From contig DNYS01000185.1 of NCBI GenBank assembly GCA_003506735.1, forward strand, positions 8,245-14,055: a DNA stretch of 5,811 nucleotides. The letters run 5' to 3'. The DNA comes from Nitrospinota bacterium (GTDB lineage Bacteria > UBA8248). Below, piece by piece: positions 1-5,811 of the stretch; the stretch's first letter is position 1; the number at the start of each line of letters is the position of its first letter. The position numbers were made by a program, and so were the translations under genes. The notes under the pieces are model-generated. The model ran no database searches and had not been told where the DNA came from. It worked only from the letters and a program-made list of their open reading frames with translations.

Positions 1-2544
1 GAGGAGCCGCTACGCCTGGCGCTCACCGTTTCGGGCGTCGCCCTCGGTGTGGCCGTCTATCTCGCCATCCACCTTGCCAACGATTCGGCCGTCCGCGCCT
101 TCCGGAACAGCCTGGACGCCATCGCGGGTAAATCCCATCTCCAGGTGGGCGCGGGCGACGCGGGATTGCCGGAGGACCTGTTCCCCGTTATTCGGGACGC
201 GCCCAGAATCAAGCATGCCACACCGATCATCCAGCAGAGCGCCTGGATTAGAAAATTCCGGCCCGGAACCGGTCGCTGGAAGCGGGAAAGGGCTGGCCAG
301 GGCCGGGCGGTCCTGGTCTTCGGCGTGGACCTCCTCGCCGATACATATTTCCGCTCCTCCGGCACCGAGGGGAACCCATCCCTGCTGGAGGCCCTCTCGC
401 GCATCGCCGATCCGGAGGGTGTATTCCTCACGCGGACCCTCGCCGCGGATCTGGGCGTGAAAGAGGGGGACGCCGTTGAGATCGATGCCGCCCGGCGGCT
501 CCGCTTCTGGGTGCGGGGCATCATGAAGCCCACCGGACTGGGCGGCGCGATGGAGGGCCGGATCGCGGTGATGGACATCGGCGTGGCCCAGGAAGCCTTC
601 GCCCGCTTGGGCAAGCTCGATCGGATCGATCTGATACTCGATGCGCCCGCCCGGATCGATGAGGTGCAGCGCGCGATTCAATCCAAACTCCCCCCGGGAG
701 CGCTTGTCGAGCGTCCGGCACGCCGTGGGAAGGACGTGGAGCGGATGCTCTCCTCATTCCGGCTGAATCTGACGGTCCTCAGCCTCATCGCCCTGTTGGT
801 GGGCTGTTTCCTCATCTTCAACGCCATGTCGGCCTCGGTCGTCCGCCGGAGGGCCGAGATCGGCGTGTTTCGCTCCCTCGGCATGACGGCGCGGCAGGCG
901 GCCGGCCTCATCGCGGCCGAAGCGGCCTTGATTGGGCTGGCGGGTTCGGCGGCGGGGGTGCTCCTGGGCCTTTTCCTGGCCCGGGGGGCGCTGAGCGCCG
1001 TCACGCGCACCATTCGCAACCTCTACACTTTCCTCCAAGTGAGCGATGTGGAGGCGGACCCGGCAATGCTCGCCGTCGTTCTTCTCTCCGGAACGGGCGT
1101 TTCGGTCCTTGCCGGGTTAGGTCCGGCCCTGACCGCCTCGCGAATAAGCCCCGCCCGGATCAGCCGCGAGAGAGAAGCCGTTCACGGGTTCAGCCCCTCG
1201 TTTCTGAGGGGAACGCTCGCGGCTGGAGCCCTCGCGGGCGTTGCGGCATTTTTTCTGAGTCGGCTTCCGGCCTGGGACCGGGTGCCGGTGTTCGGCTACA
1301 TGGCGGCGCTCTTGGCCGTTGCCGCGATGGCGCTGTTCTGCCCGGCGGCCATCGGCGCCGGAACGGCCCTGCTCAAGCGGCTTCTCGGCGGCAACCTGAC
1401 GGGCTGGCTGGCCGCTCACGGTCTCGGCCGGCATCCGGGGCGGAATGCGGTGACGGTCGCCTCCCTGGCGGCGGCGATGGCGATGCTCGTCAGCCTAGTG
1501 ATCATGGTCGAGAGTTTCCGGGAGACGGTGGCCGTCTGGGCGGAGCAATCCCTCCGCGCGGACCTCTACGCCGCCCCGGCTTCGCGATTTATCAAGGGCT
1601 CGTCCGCGAGTTTTTCCGCCGATACGTTGAAGAAAGTGTCGAGGATGCCAGGAATCGCCGCGGTGGACGGCTACCGCATCCTCCGCCTCCGCTGGCGGGG
1701 GGAGCGGGCCGAATTCGGCGGGGCCGATTTCGAGGTGGCGGGAAAGCGAAGCCGCCTGCCTTTTATCGAGGGGGCTGCGGCGGAGGTGATGGCGGGCGCC
1801 AAGGCGCGCGGCGAGGCGGTTGTCACAGAGACCTTTTCTCTGCGGTTCGGGGTGAAAAAGGGGGACGTGCTTCGCCTGCCCACCCCGGGAGGGGCGGTCT
1901 CGATTCGGATCGCGGGGATTTATTACGACTACTCGGCAGAGGGGGGGCGGCTGTTGGTGGACAGGGCTCTCTTCAGACGGATATGGAAAGATGACCGCCT
2001 GAGTTCGATGGCGATTTATCTGAAAAAGGGCACTGATCGCGTGGCGGCGTGGCGGCGGATCGAAGGAGTCCTCGATGGCGGGATGACCCTAATATCGAAT
2101 TGGGGGCTCCGGCGGCGGGTGATGGATGTCTTCGATCAGACTTTCGCAATCACCTACGCCCTTGAGGCAATTGCGGTCCTCGTCGCCGTCCTGGGCATCG
2201 CGATGGGGCTGAGTTCGAACATTCTCGAGCGGCGGCGTGAGGTGGGCGCCCTGCGCGCCCTCGGACTGACCCGGCGCGGGATGGCGGCGGCCGTGATGGG
2301 GGAGGCGGGCCTGCTGGGCCTCCTGTCGGCAGCGCTGGCCTCCGGTGCGGGCGCCGGGCTGGGAGCGATTCTGGTGTTCGTCATCAACAAGCAAAGCTTC
2401 GGCTGGACGATCCGCTTTGGAATCCCGTTCGGAACCCTGGCCGTCTATCTTTTCGTCGCGGTATTCGCGGCCTTTGCCGCCGGGTGGCTGCCCGCCCGGG
2501 CGGCCGCGCGGATTCCCATCTCGGAGGCGGTGCGCGAGGAATGA
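1..2544 (+). CDS. ABC transporter permease, duplicated FtsX/MacB type (5' partial)
   Basis: This is an inner-membrane permease of the FtsX/MacB (LolCE-like) ABC class, which uses a LolD-like ATPase to drive transport or release of substrates at the periplasmic face. The frame is open from base 1; the visible part is 847 residues. An internal GTG at 49 is not the start, because residues 6-24 already form the first membrane helix (LALTVSGVALGVAVYLA). Only the short cytoplasmic N-terminus seems to be missing. The order is: TM1; a periplasmic MacB-like domain (about 25-250); TM2-4 (about 257-278, 305-331, 356-376); a linker with two more hydrophobic segments (about 403-417, 432-456); TM7 (483-503); a second periplasmic domain (505-715); and TM8-10 (719-739, 767-795, 813-830). 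The FtsX coupling signature occurs twice: RRRAEIGVFRSLGM from residue 282 and RRREVGALRALGL from 744. Both halves look intact. The ATPase is not in the window and is probably upstream. The substrate is unknown; the AttH-type gene next door suggests a lipid-like or hydrophobic ligand. Confidence 0.93.
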   Translation, partial: EEPLRLALTVSGVALGVAVYLAIHLANDSAVRAFRNSLDAIAGKSHLQVGAGDAGLPEDLFPVIRDAPRIKHATPIIQQSAWIRKFRPGTGRWKRERAGQGRAVLVFGVDLLADTYFRSSGTEGNPSLLEALSRIADPEGVFLTRTLAADLGVKEGDAVEIDAARRLRFWVRGIMKPTGLGGAMEGRIAVMDIGVAQEAFARLGKLDRIDLILDAPARIDEVQRAIQSKLPPGALVERPARRGKDVERMLSSFRLNLTVLSLIALLVGCFLIFNAMSASVVRRRAEIGVFRSLGMTARQAAGLIAAEAALIGLAGSAAGVLLGLFLARGALSAVTRTIRNLYTFLQVSDVEADPAMLAVVLLSGTGVSVLAGLGPALTASRISPARISREREAVHGFSPSFLRGTLAAGALAGVAAFFLSRLPAWDRVPVFGYMAALLAVAAMALFCPAAIGAGTALLKRLLGGNLTGWLAAHGLGRHPGRNAVTVASLAAAMAMLVSLVIMVESFRETVAVWAEQSLRADLYAAPASRFIKGSSASFSADTLKKVSRMPGIAAVDGYRILRLRWRGERAEFGGADFEVAGKRSRLPFIEGAAAEVMAGAKARGEAVVTETFSLRFGVKKGDVLRLPTPGGAVSIRIAGIYYDYSAEGGRLLVDRALFRRIWKDDRLSSMAIYLKKGTDRVAAWRRIEGVLDGGMTLISNWGLRRRVMDVFDQTFAITYALEAIAVLVAVLGIAMGLSSNILERRREVGALRALGLTRRGMAAAVMGEAGLLGLLSAALASGAGAGLGAILVFVINKQSFGWTIRFGIPFGTLAVYLFVAVFAAFAAGWLPARAAARIPISEAVREE
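2536..2539 (+). promoter_or_regulatory. Shine-Dalgarno GAGG that decides the AttH start
   Basis: GAGG lies in the last codons of the permease gene. It ends 7 nt before the ATG at 2547, which is ideal spacing, but only 1 nt before the ATG at 2541, which is too close for normal initiation. Both ATGs are in the same frame, so the site favours 2547. It also couples AttH translation to ribosomes finishing the permease at 2542-2544. Confidence 0.6.
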
Positions 2545-2546
2545 GA

Positions 2547-3683
2547 ATGAAAACAATTTGGGCGGCCCTCCTCCTGACCGCTTGGGCGGCGGTCCCTTCG
2601 TTGGCGGGAGCTGCCTCCGGAAGCTCTTCCGCGAAGTGGCGGCCCGCCCTGCCGGGCTACCGCTACCGTTTTCCCCACGACCACGGGGCGCACGCCGCTT
2701 TCCGGACGGAGTGGTGGTATTTTTCGGGAAACCTGACTTCGAATTCGGGGGATCGCTACGCCTTCATGCTCGCCTTTTTCCGGTCCGGCCTCCGCCCTCC
2801 CTCTGCCCGGCGAAGGCCCCGAAAGAGCCGCTGGGCGCTGGAGAATCTCTATTTCGCCCATCTGGCGGTTCTCGACGTCAAGAGGGGGCGCCACCGCTAC
2901 TTCGAGCGCATGAGCCGAGGGGCGCTGGAGGAGGCGGGCGCCTGGCGGGGTCGGCTCGATGTCTGGCTCCGGAACTGGCGCGCCGGGGAGGAGATAAAAG
3001 GCGGAGTGCGCGCCATGAACCTTTCGGCGGAGGCCAAGGGGGTCAAGCTCTCACTCCGCTTGGTGCCCCGAAAACCTCCTGCCGTTCACGGCAGGGGCGG
3101 AGTTAGCCAAAAGGCAGACGGCGCGGGCCGCGCTTCCCACTATTATTCATTCACGAGGCTGACGGCCCGGGGAGAACTCCGCCTGGACGGGAGGCGGCTT
3201 CTGGTTTCTGGAATCGCATGGATGGACCATGAATTCGGCTCGAACCAACTGGCCGAGGACCAAATCGGATGGGACTGGCTGGGACTTCAACTTTCCGATG
3301 GCCGCGAGCTCATGCTCTACCTGATGAGGAAAAAAGGAGGCGGCTATGACCGGAACAGCAGCGGCACCCTCGTCGAGGCGGACGGGTCGATGCGCTATCT
3401 TCCCCTTCGCGCCTATCGTTTCGAGCCGGCTGGGCGATGGCGCAGCCCCCGGTCGGGCGCGCGCTACCCGATGGGGTGGCGGGTCAGCGTCCCCGGTGAG
3501 GGCATCGATATCCGTGTGCGCGCGCTGGCGAAGGACCAGGAGCTCGTGACCGAGGGAAGCACGCGCGTGACCTACTGGGAGGGAGCCGTTCAGGCCGAGG
3601 GCCACTCCAAGGGCAAGCCCGTGAGCGGTGTGGGTTTCGTGGAGATGACCGGCTACGCAGAAGGCGCCCGGCCCAGGTTTTGA
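2547..3683 (+). CDS. AttH/CrtC-family secreted lipocalin-like protein
   Basis: This belongs to the AttH family (COG5621, formerly DUF2006, related to carotenoid 1,2-hydratase CrtC). Its members fold as two lipocalin-like beta-barrels, and lipid binding or metabolism has been proposed for them, though the activity is not established. The chosen product has 378 residues, a normal length. Residues 1-22 look like a Sec signal peptide (MKTIWAALLLTAWAAVPSLAGA) with an AGA cleavage site and no lipobox cysteine, so the mature protein should be soluble in the periplasm. Domain 1 carries the hallmark EWWYFSGNL at 55-63 and YAFMLAFFRSGL after it. Domain 2 carries HYYSFTRL, WMDHEF (225-230), WDW (242-244), YPMGWRV, YWEG (343-346) and a terminal GFVEMTGYA. 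All the family motifs I would look for are present, so the gene looks functional. An in-frame ATG at 2541 (ATGA overlap) would add two residues. The gene follows the permease directly, an arrangement common for AttH homologues, so it is probably the periplasmic partner of that transporter. A true CrtC hydratase is less likely, since no carotenoid genes are visible. Confidence 0.9.
   Translation: MKTIWAALLLTAWAAVPSLAGAASGSSSAKWRPALPGYRYRFPHDHGAHAAFRTEWWYFSGNLTSNSGDRYAFMLAFFRSGLRPPSARRRPRKSRWALENLYFAHLAVLDVKRGRHRYFERMSRGALEEAGAWRGRLDVWLRNWRAGEEIKGGVRAMNLSAEAKGVKLSLRLVPRKPPAVHGRGGVSQKADGAGRASHYYSFTRLTARGELRLDGRRLLVSGIAWMDHEFGSNQLAEDQIGWDWLGLQLSDGRELMLYLMRKKGGGYDRNSSGTLVEADGSMRYLPLRAYRFEPAGRWRSPRSGARYPMGWRVSVPGEGIDIRVRALAKDQELVTEGSTRVTYWEGAVQAEGHSKGKPVSGVGFVEMTGYAEGARPRF
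3076..3097 (+). repeat. Intragenic inverted repeat (hairpin) in the AttH gene
   Basis: The arms CCTGCCG (3078-3084) and CGGCAGG (3089-3095) pair perfectly around a TTCA loop. One G-U and one C-G pair extend the stem outward to 9 bp. It falls in the codons for the conserved PAVHGRGG stretch and no T-run follows, so it is not an intrinsic terminator. A chance product of GC-rich codons is possible. Confidence 0.45.
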
Positions 3684-3708
3684 CAAGCGGCGGCTTCCTA
3701 TCTAAAAG
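3680..3708 (+). promoter_or_regulatory. Candidate sigma70-type promoter for the dehydrogenase-rhodanese unit
   Basis: A perfect -35 hexamer TTGACA (3680-3685) is followed, after an optimal 17-nt spacer, by TAAAAG (3703-3708), which matches four of six bases of the -10 consensus. This places the start of transcription near 3715 and gives a leader of about 39 nt before the ATG at 3754. The TGA stop codon of the AttH gene (3681-3683) lies inside the -35 box. The AT-rich dip at 3696-3707 contrasts with the GC-rich surroundings. I see no hairpin plus T-run between the genes, so read-through from the upstream module is also possible. Confidence 0.5.
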
Positions 3709-3753
3709 GGCATACCCGCGGAGAGAATTTTTCGACATCATTCGGAGGGAGAA

Positions 3754-4665
3754 ATGGGAGAGATAATTGGCCTGATCGGAGTGGGCCTGATGGGCAGTGC
3801 CATGAGCGGGCAGTTCATCGAGGCGGGTTACGAAGTGCAGGGCTACGATATCGACGCCCGGCGCCTGAACGAACTCGAAGAATGCGGCGGAAGGGCGGTC
3901 TCCTCGCCGGGGGCGGCGGCCGAGGGGGCTGGGCAGGTGGTTCTCTCCCTGATGACGAGCGACGTCATCAGGGAGGTGTGCTTCGGTCCCGGCGGCCTGA
4001 CCGAGGCGAAGCCGGAAGGCCTCCTCGTCATCGACACCTCGACCTCCCGGCCCGAGGATTCGATCGCCAACGCCGCCGATCTCCGCGAGTGGGGGATCGC
4101 TTTCGTCGATGCCAGCCTGAGCGGGTCGAGCCCGATGATCCGGACAAAAAACATCGTCGCCATGGTCGGCGGCGAGAAGGCCGACTTCGAACGCGCCAGG
4201 CCCCTCCTCGATACGATTGCCCGCTCAGTCTATCATCTGGGCCCGAATGGGGCGGGCGCGCGGACCAAGCTCATCGTCAACCTCATCCTCGGCCTCAATC
4301 GTGTGGCCGTGGCCGAGGGCCTTTGTCTCGGCATGAAGTCTGGCATGGACATGGAAATCCTTCTCACTGTCCTCAAGGACAGTTTCGCCTACAGCAAGGC
4401 GATGGAGAACCGGGGGGAGCGGATGATCAAGGCGGACTACGATAATCCGATGTCGCGGCTCTTCCAGCATCACAAGGATGTCGGCCTCATGCTGGAGCAG
4501 GGCCAGAATCTGGGTTCTCCCATGCCGCTGACCTCCGCCCTCAAGCAAATTCTCGTCTCCGCCGAAGCGAACGGCCAGAGAGATTGGGACACGTCCTCCA
4601 TCATCGAGGTTTTTCGCCGTGGGGCGGGGATCCCTTCGCGCCAGCCTCCGGGCGGCGAAGCATAG
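3754..4665 (+). CDS. NAD(P)-binding 3-hydroxyisobutyrate dehydrogenase-family oxidoreductase
   Basis: This is a cytoplasmic beta-hydroxyacid dehydrogenase (303 residues, typical length) that would interconvert a 3-hydroxy acid and its aldehyde or keto form using a nicotinamide cofactor. The N-terminal Rossmann fold shows GVGLMG at 9-14. Asp32 at the end of the second strand suggests NAD rather than NADP. DTST at 94-97 is the family cofactor motif. The catalytic region G-A-G-A-R-T-K-L-I-V-N (166-176) contains the expected Lys172 and Asn176, and the C-terminal helical domain includes HKDVGLMLEQG. The substrate loop is unusual: instead of DAPVSGG followed by GAxxG, residues 119-126 read DASLSGSS and the later glycines are replaced by M, I and K (128-132). 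The substrate is therefore probably not the standard hydroxyisobutyrate, tartronate semialdehyde or glyoxylate, and no specific name is justified. The start is supported by GGAGG at 3744-3748, 5 nt before the ATG. A promoter candidate lies just upstream, and the rhodanese gene follows in the same operon. Confidence 0.9.
   Translation: MGEIIGLIGVGLMGSAMSGQFIEAGYEVQGYDIDARRLNELEECGGRAVSSPGAAAEGAGQVVLSLMTSDVIREVCFGPGGLTEAKPEGLLVIDTSTSRPEDSIANAADLREWGIAFVDASLSGSSPMIRTKNIVAMVGGEKADFERARPLLDTIARSVYHLGPNGAGARTKLIVNLILGLNRVAVAEGLCLGMKSGMDMEILLTVLKDSFAYSKAMENRGERMIKADYDNPMSRLFQHHKDVGLMLEQGQNLGSPMPLTSALKQILVSAEANGQRDWDTSSIIEVFRRGAGIPSRQPPGGEA
3945..3975 (+). repeat. Perfect 13-bp inverted repeat inside the dehydrogenase gene
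   Basis: The arms CTCCCTGATGACG (3945-3957) and CGTCATCAGGGAG (3963-3975) are exact reverse complements around a 5-nt loop AGCGA. A T-G wobble pair extends the stem by one. It lies in codons for about residues 64-74 (LSLMTSDVIRE), a strand and helix of the Rossmann domain. No T-run follows, so it is not an intrinsic terminator. A perfect 13-bp stem with such a short loop is not expected by chance in a window this size. Its role is unknown. Confidence 0.75.
4366..4383 (+). repeat. Second intragenic hairpin in the dehydrogenase gene
   Basis: ACTGTCC (4366-4372) and GGACAGT (4377-4383) are exact reverse complements around a TCAA tetraloop. The site falls in the codons for LTVLKDSF in the C-terminal domain. 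It has no T-run. A repeat of this size could arise by chance. Confidence 0.45.
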
Positions 4666-4668
4666 GAG
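4664..4668 (+). promoter_or_regulatory. Shine-Dalgarno overlapping the dehydrogenase stop codon
   Basis: AGGAG begins inside the TAG stop (4663-4665) of the dehydrogenase and sits 7 nt before the rhodanese ATG at 4676. This supports that start and implies coupled translation from a shared transcript. Confidence 0.65.
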
Positions 4669-4675
4669 CCGAATC

Positions 4676-5811
4676 ATGACCCAGTACATCTCGCCCGAAA
4701 CGCTCAAGGCCTGGAGGGAGGGGACGGCACCTTACGCGGCGATCGATGTCCGCGAGCCGATGGAGTTCAACAAAGAACAAATCTACCGAACGACGAACCT
4801 ACCGCGGGGCTGGCTCGAGTTCCGCATCGAGGTCCTTGTTCCGGTGAAGGACACCCCCCTGGCGCTGGTGGACGGCGGGGAGGGGCGGGCGGAGCGGTGC
4901 GCGGAAACGCTGGCCCATCACGGATATTCGCGAACGGCCGTTCTGCAGGGCGGAATTCCCGCCTGGAAGGAGGCCGGCCTTCCCACGGTGAGCGGGACGA
5001 ACGTTCCGAGCAAGGAATTCGGCGAGGAAATTCTGCACGAAGACCGCATTCCCGAGATCGAGGCCCAAGAGCTCAACGCGTTGATCGAAGGCGGCGGGCC
5101 GCTCCGCATCTTCGATTCCAGAACCGAGGCCGAATACGAGCGATTCTCGATTCCAACCGGGGTGAGCCTTCCCGGCGGAGAGTTAATTCTCCACGCGTGG
5201 GACATGGACCAGGACAAATCCTCACCCCTCATCATCAACTGCGCGGGCCGCACGCGGAGCATCATCGGTGCGGGCGCGCTGCACCGGCTGGGTGTGACGA
5301 ACGCCCGCGCCCTGCGGAACGGGGGGATGGGATTCATACTGGCCGGACTGTCCCTCGACCACGGAAAAAAGAGTGAGATTCCCCAGCCCTCCGGGCGCAG
5401 CCGGGCGCACGGGGAAAAGCTGGCCGCCCGCCTCGCTGAGGAGGAGGAGATCCCCTCCCTGTCGCCGGATGAATTGCGCGCGCTCCAGGAAAAATCCGGA
5501 AGCGAGACGCTCTACCTTCTCGATGTCCGCCTGGCCCCGGAGTTCCGGAAAGGACATATTCCGGGCGCTATCTCGATTCCGGGTGGCCAGGCCGTCCAGC
5601 GGACCGACGAGGTCGCCGCCGTCCGCGCGGGCACCATCGTGACCTATTGCGACGCCAATGCGCGGGCCACGATGGCGGCCTACTGGCTCCGGCGAATGGG
5701 GCTTCCGAACGTCTATTTCCTGCGCGGCGGCATCGCGGCCTGGGATGCGGCGGGGCTGTCCTCGGAAACCTCCAGCGCCCCGGCGGACGGCGAAAGCCCC
5801 TCTGCCGGCGG
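4676..5811 (+). CDS. Tandem rhodanese-domain sulfurtransferase (3' partial)
   Basis: Rhodaneses move sulfane sulfur from donors such as thiosulfate or persulfides to an acceptor through a cysteine persulfide in the cytoplasm. The frame is open to the right edge; 378 codons are visible. Domain 1 (about 1-103) has IDVREPMEF and ends in LQGGIPAWKEAGLP. The position aligned with the catalytic Cys is Asp66 (VDGGEGRA), so this domain should be inactive. After a linker with NVPSKEFGEE, domain 2 (about 125-228) has FDSRTEAEY and an active loop C-A-G-R-T-R-S with Cys189. Domain 3 (about 260-361) has LDVRLAPEFRKGHIPGA, an active loop C-D-A-N-A-R-A with Cys325, and LRGGIAAWDAAG. The last visible stretch is a Ser/Ala/Gly/Pro-rich linker. 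The NVPSK and CAGRTRSIIG motifs recall a proteobacterial family of about 530 residues with four rhodanese domains, sometimes found near cysteine dioxygenase, so a fourth domain probably lies beyond the window. That family assignment is from memory. The close spacing to the dehydrogenase makes a shared pathway plausible. Confidence 0.9.
   Translation, partial: MTQYISPETLKAWREGTAPYAAIDVREPMEFNKEQIYRTTNLPRGWLEFRIEVLVPVKDTPLALVDGGEGRAERCAETLAHHGYSRTAVLQGGIPAWKEAGLPTVSGTNVPSKEFGEEILHEDRIPEIEAQELNALIEGGGPLRIFDSRTEAEYERFSIPTGVSLPGGELILHAWDMDQDKSSPLIINCAGRTRSIIGAGALHRLGVTNARALRNGGMGFILAGLSLDHGKKSEIPQPSGRSRAHGEKLAARLAEEEEIPSLSPDELRALQEKSGSETLYLLDVRLAPEFRKGHIPGAISIPGGQAVQRTDEVAAVRAGTIVTYCDANARATMAAYWLRRMGLPNVYFLRGGIAAWDAAGLSSETSSAPADGESPSAG

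Noticed and set aside
49..51. GTG as a possible start of the permease
   Set aside because: It would remove most of the first membrane helix, and the frame is open and sensible upstream to base 1.
256..268. Palindrome TTCCGG-C-CCGGAA inside the permease
   Set aside because: The single-base centre cannot form a hairpin loop without losing pairs. It is within coding sequence and far from any start, so an operator is unlikely.
615..664. Repeated GGATCGAT units
   Set aside because: They encode ordinary Asp-, Arg- and Ile-rich protein sequence (RID) and are too short and few to be a repeat array.
10..681. Long open frame on the minus strand under the permease
   Set aside because: GC-rich DNA leaves many antisense frames open. 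Its translation resembles no family I recognise, and the + strand here is clearly an FtsX-type permease.
1194..1211. Inverted repeat CCCCTC / GAGGGG with a 6-nt loop
   Set aside because: A 6-bp GC-rich stem in coding sequence is expected by chance, and it has no terminator tail.
2089..2894. Minus-strand open frames across the permease-AttH junction
   Set aside because: Composition is Arg/Pro/Gly-rich, with no domain and no Shine-Dalgarno. They are shadows of two strongly supported + strand genes.
2345..3106. Open + strand frame of 253 codons overlapping the permease end and AttH
   Set aside because: It reads through both real genes out of frame and gives a low-complexity Arg/Pro/Gly-rich product.
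3147..3686. Minus-strand open frame of 179 codons opposite AttH
   Set aside because: The + strand carries the conserved WMDHEF, WDW and YWEG motifs. The antisense product has no recognisable features.
3684..3753. Possible intrinsic terminator after AttH
   Set aside because: Only a 3-bp GGG/CCC stem is visible near 3708-3717, with no strong hairpin ahead of the short T-run at 3728-3732.

Overview
The window is uniformly GC-rich, and all four genes lie on the + strand. The proteins are Gram-negative in type: an inner-membrane FtsX-like ABC permease, a secreted AttH/CrtC-type lipocalin-like protein, a beta-hydroxyacid dehydrogenase and a multidomain rhodanese. This suggests a proteobacterium or a related high-GC Gram-negative lineage. 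The sequence alone does not allow a closer placement, and I see no mobile-element, tRNA, rRNA or CRISPR signature.

Layout. Bases 1-2544 hold the C-terminal ~847 residues of a duplicated FtsX/MacB-fold ABC permease; its start, and probably its ATPase partner, lie upstream. Directly downstream, with 2 bases between stop and chosen start, is a secreted two-domain lipocalin-like protein of the AttH/CrtC family (2547-3683). These two form one translationally coupled export or lipid-handling module. A 70-base gap (3684-3753) carries a good sigma70-type promoter candidate whose -35 box contains the stop codon of the AttH gene. This promoter would start a second unit: a 3-hydroxyisobutyrate dehydrogenase-family oxidoreductase (3754-4665) and, 10 bases later, a tandem rhodanese (4676 to beyond the right edge). 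Three rhodanese domains are visible and a fourth is probably cut off.

Function. The first module probably moves or exposes a hydrophobic ligand across the inner membrane and periplasm: the permease works with a missing ATPase, and AttH acts as the periplasmic lipocalin-like partner. The second module pairs a dehydrogenase with an unusual substrate loop with a sulfurtransferase that keeps two catalytic cysteines, which hints at catabolism of a sulfur-containing small acid. That link is inference from gene order only.

The most unusual non-coding signal is a perfect 13-bp inverted repeat with a 5-nt loop inside the dehydrogenase gene (3945-3975). A second, smaller hairpin lies in the same gene (4366-4383) and a third in the AttH gene (3076-3097). 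I found no convincing wholly new system. The best leads are the dehydrogenase-rhodanese pairing, the intragenic hairpin and the promoter embedded in the stop codon.
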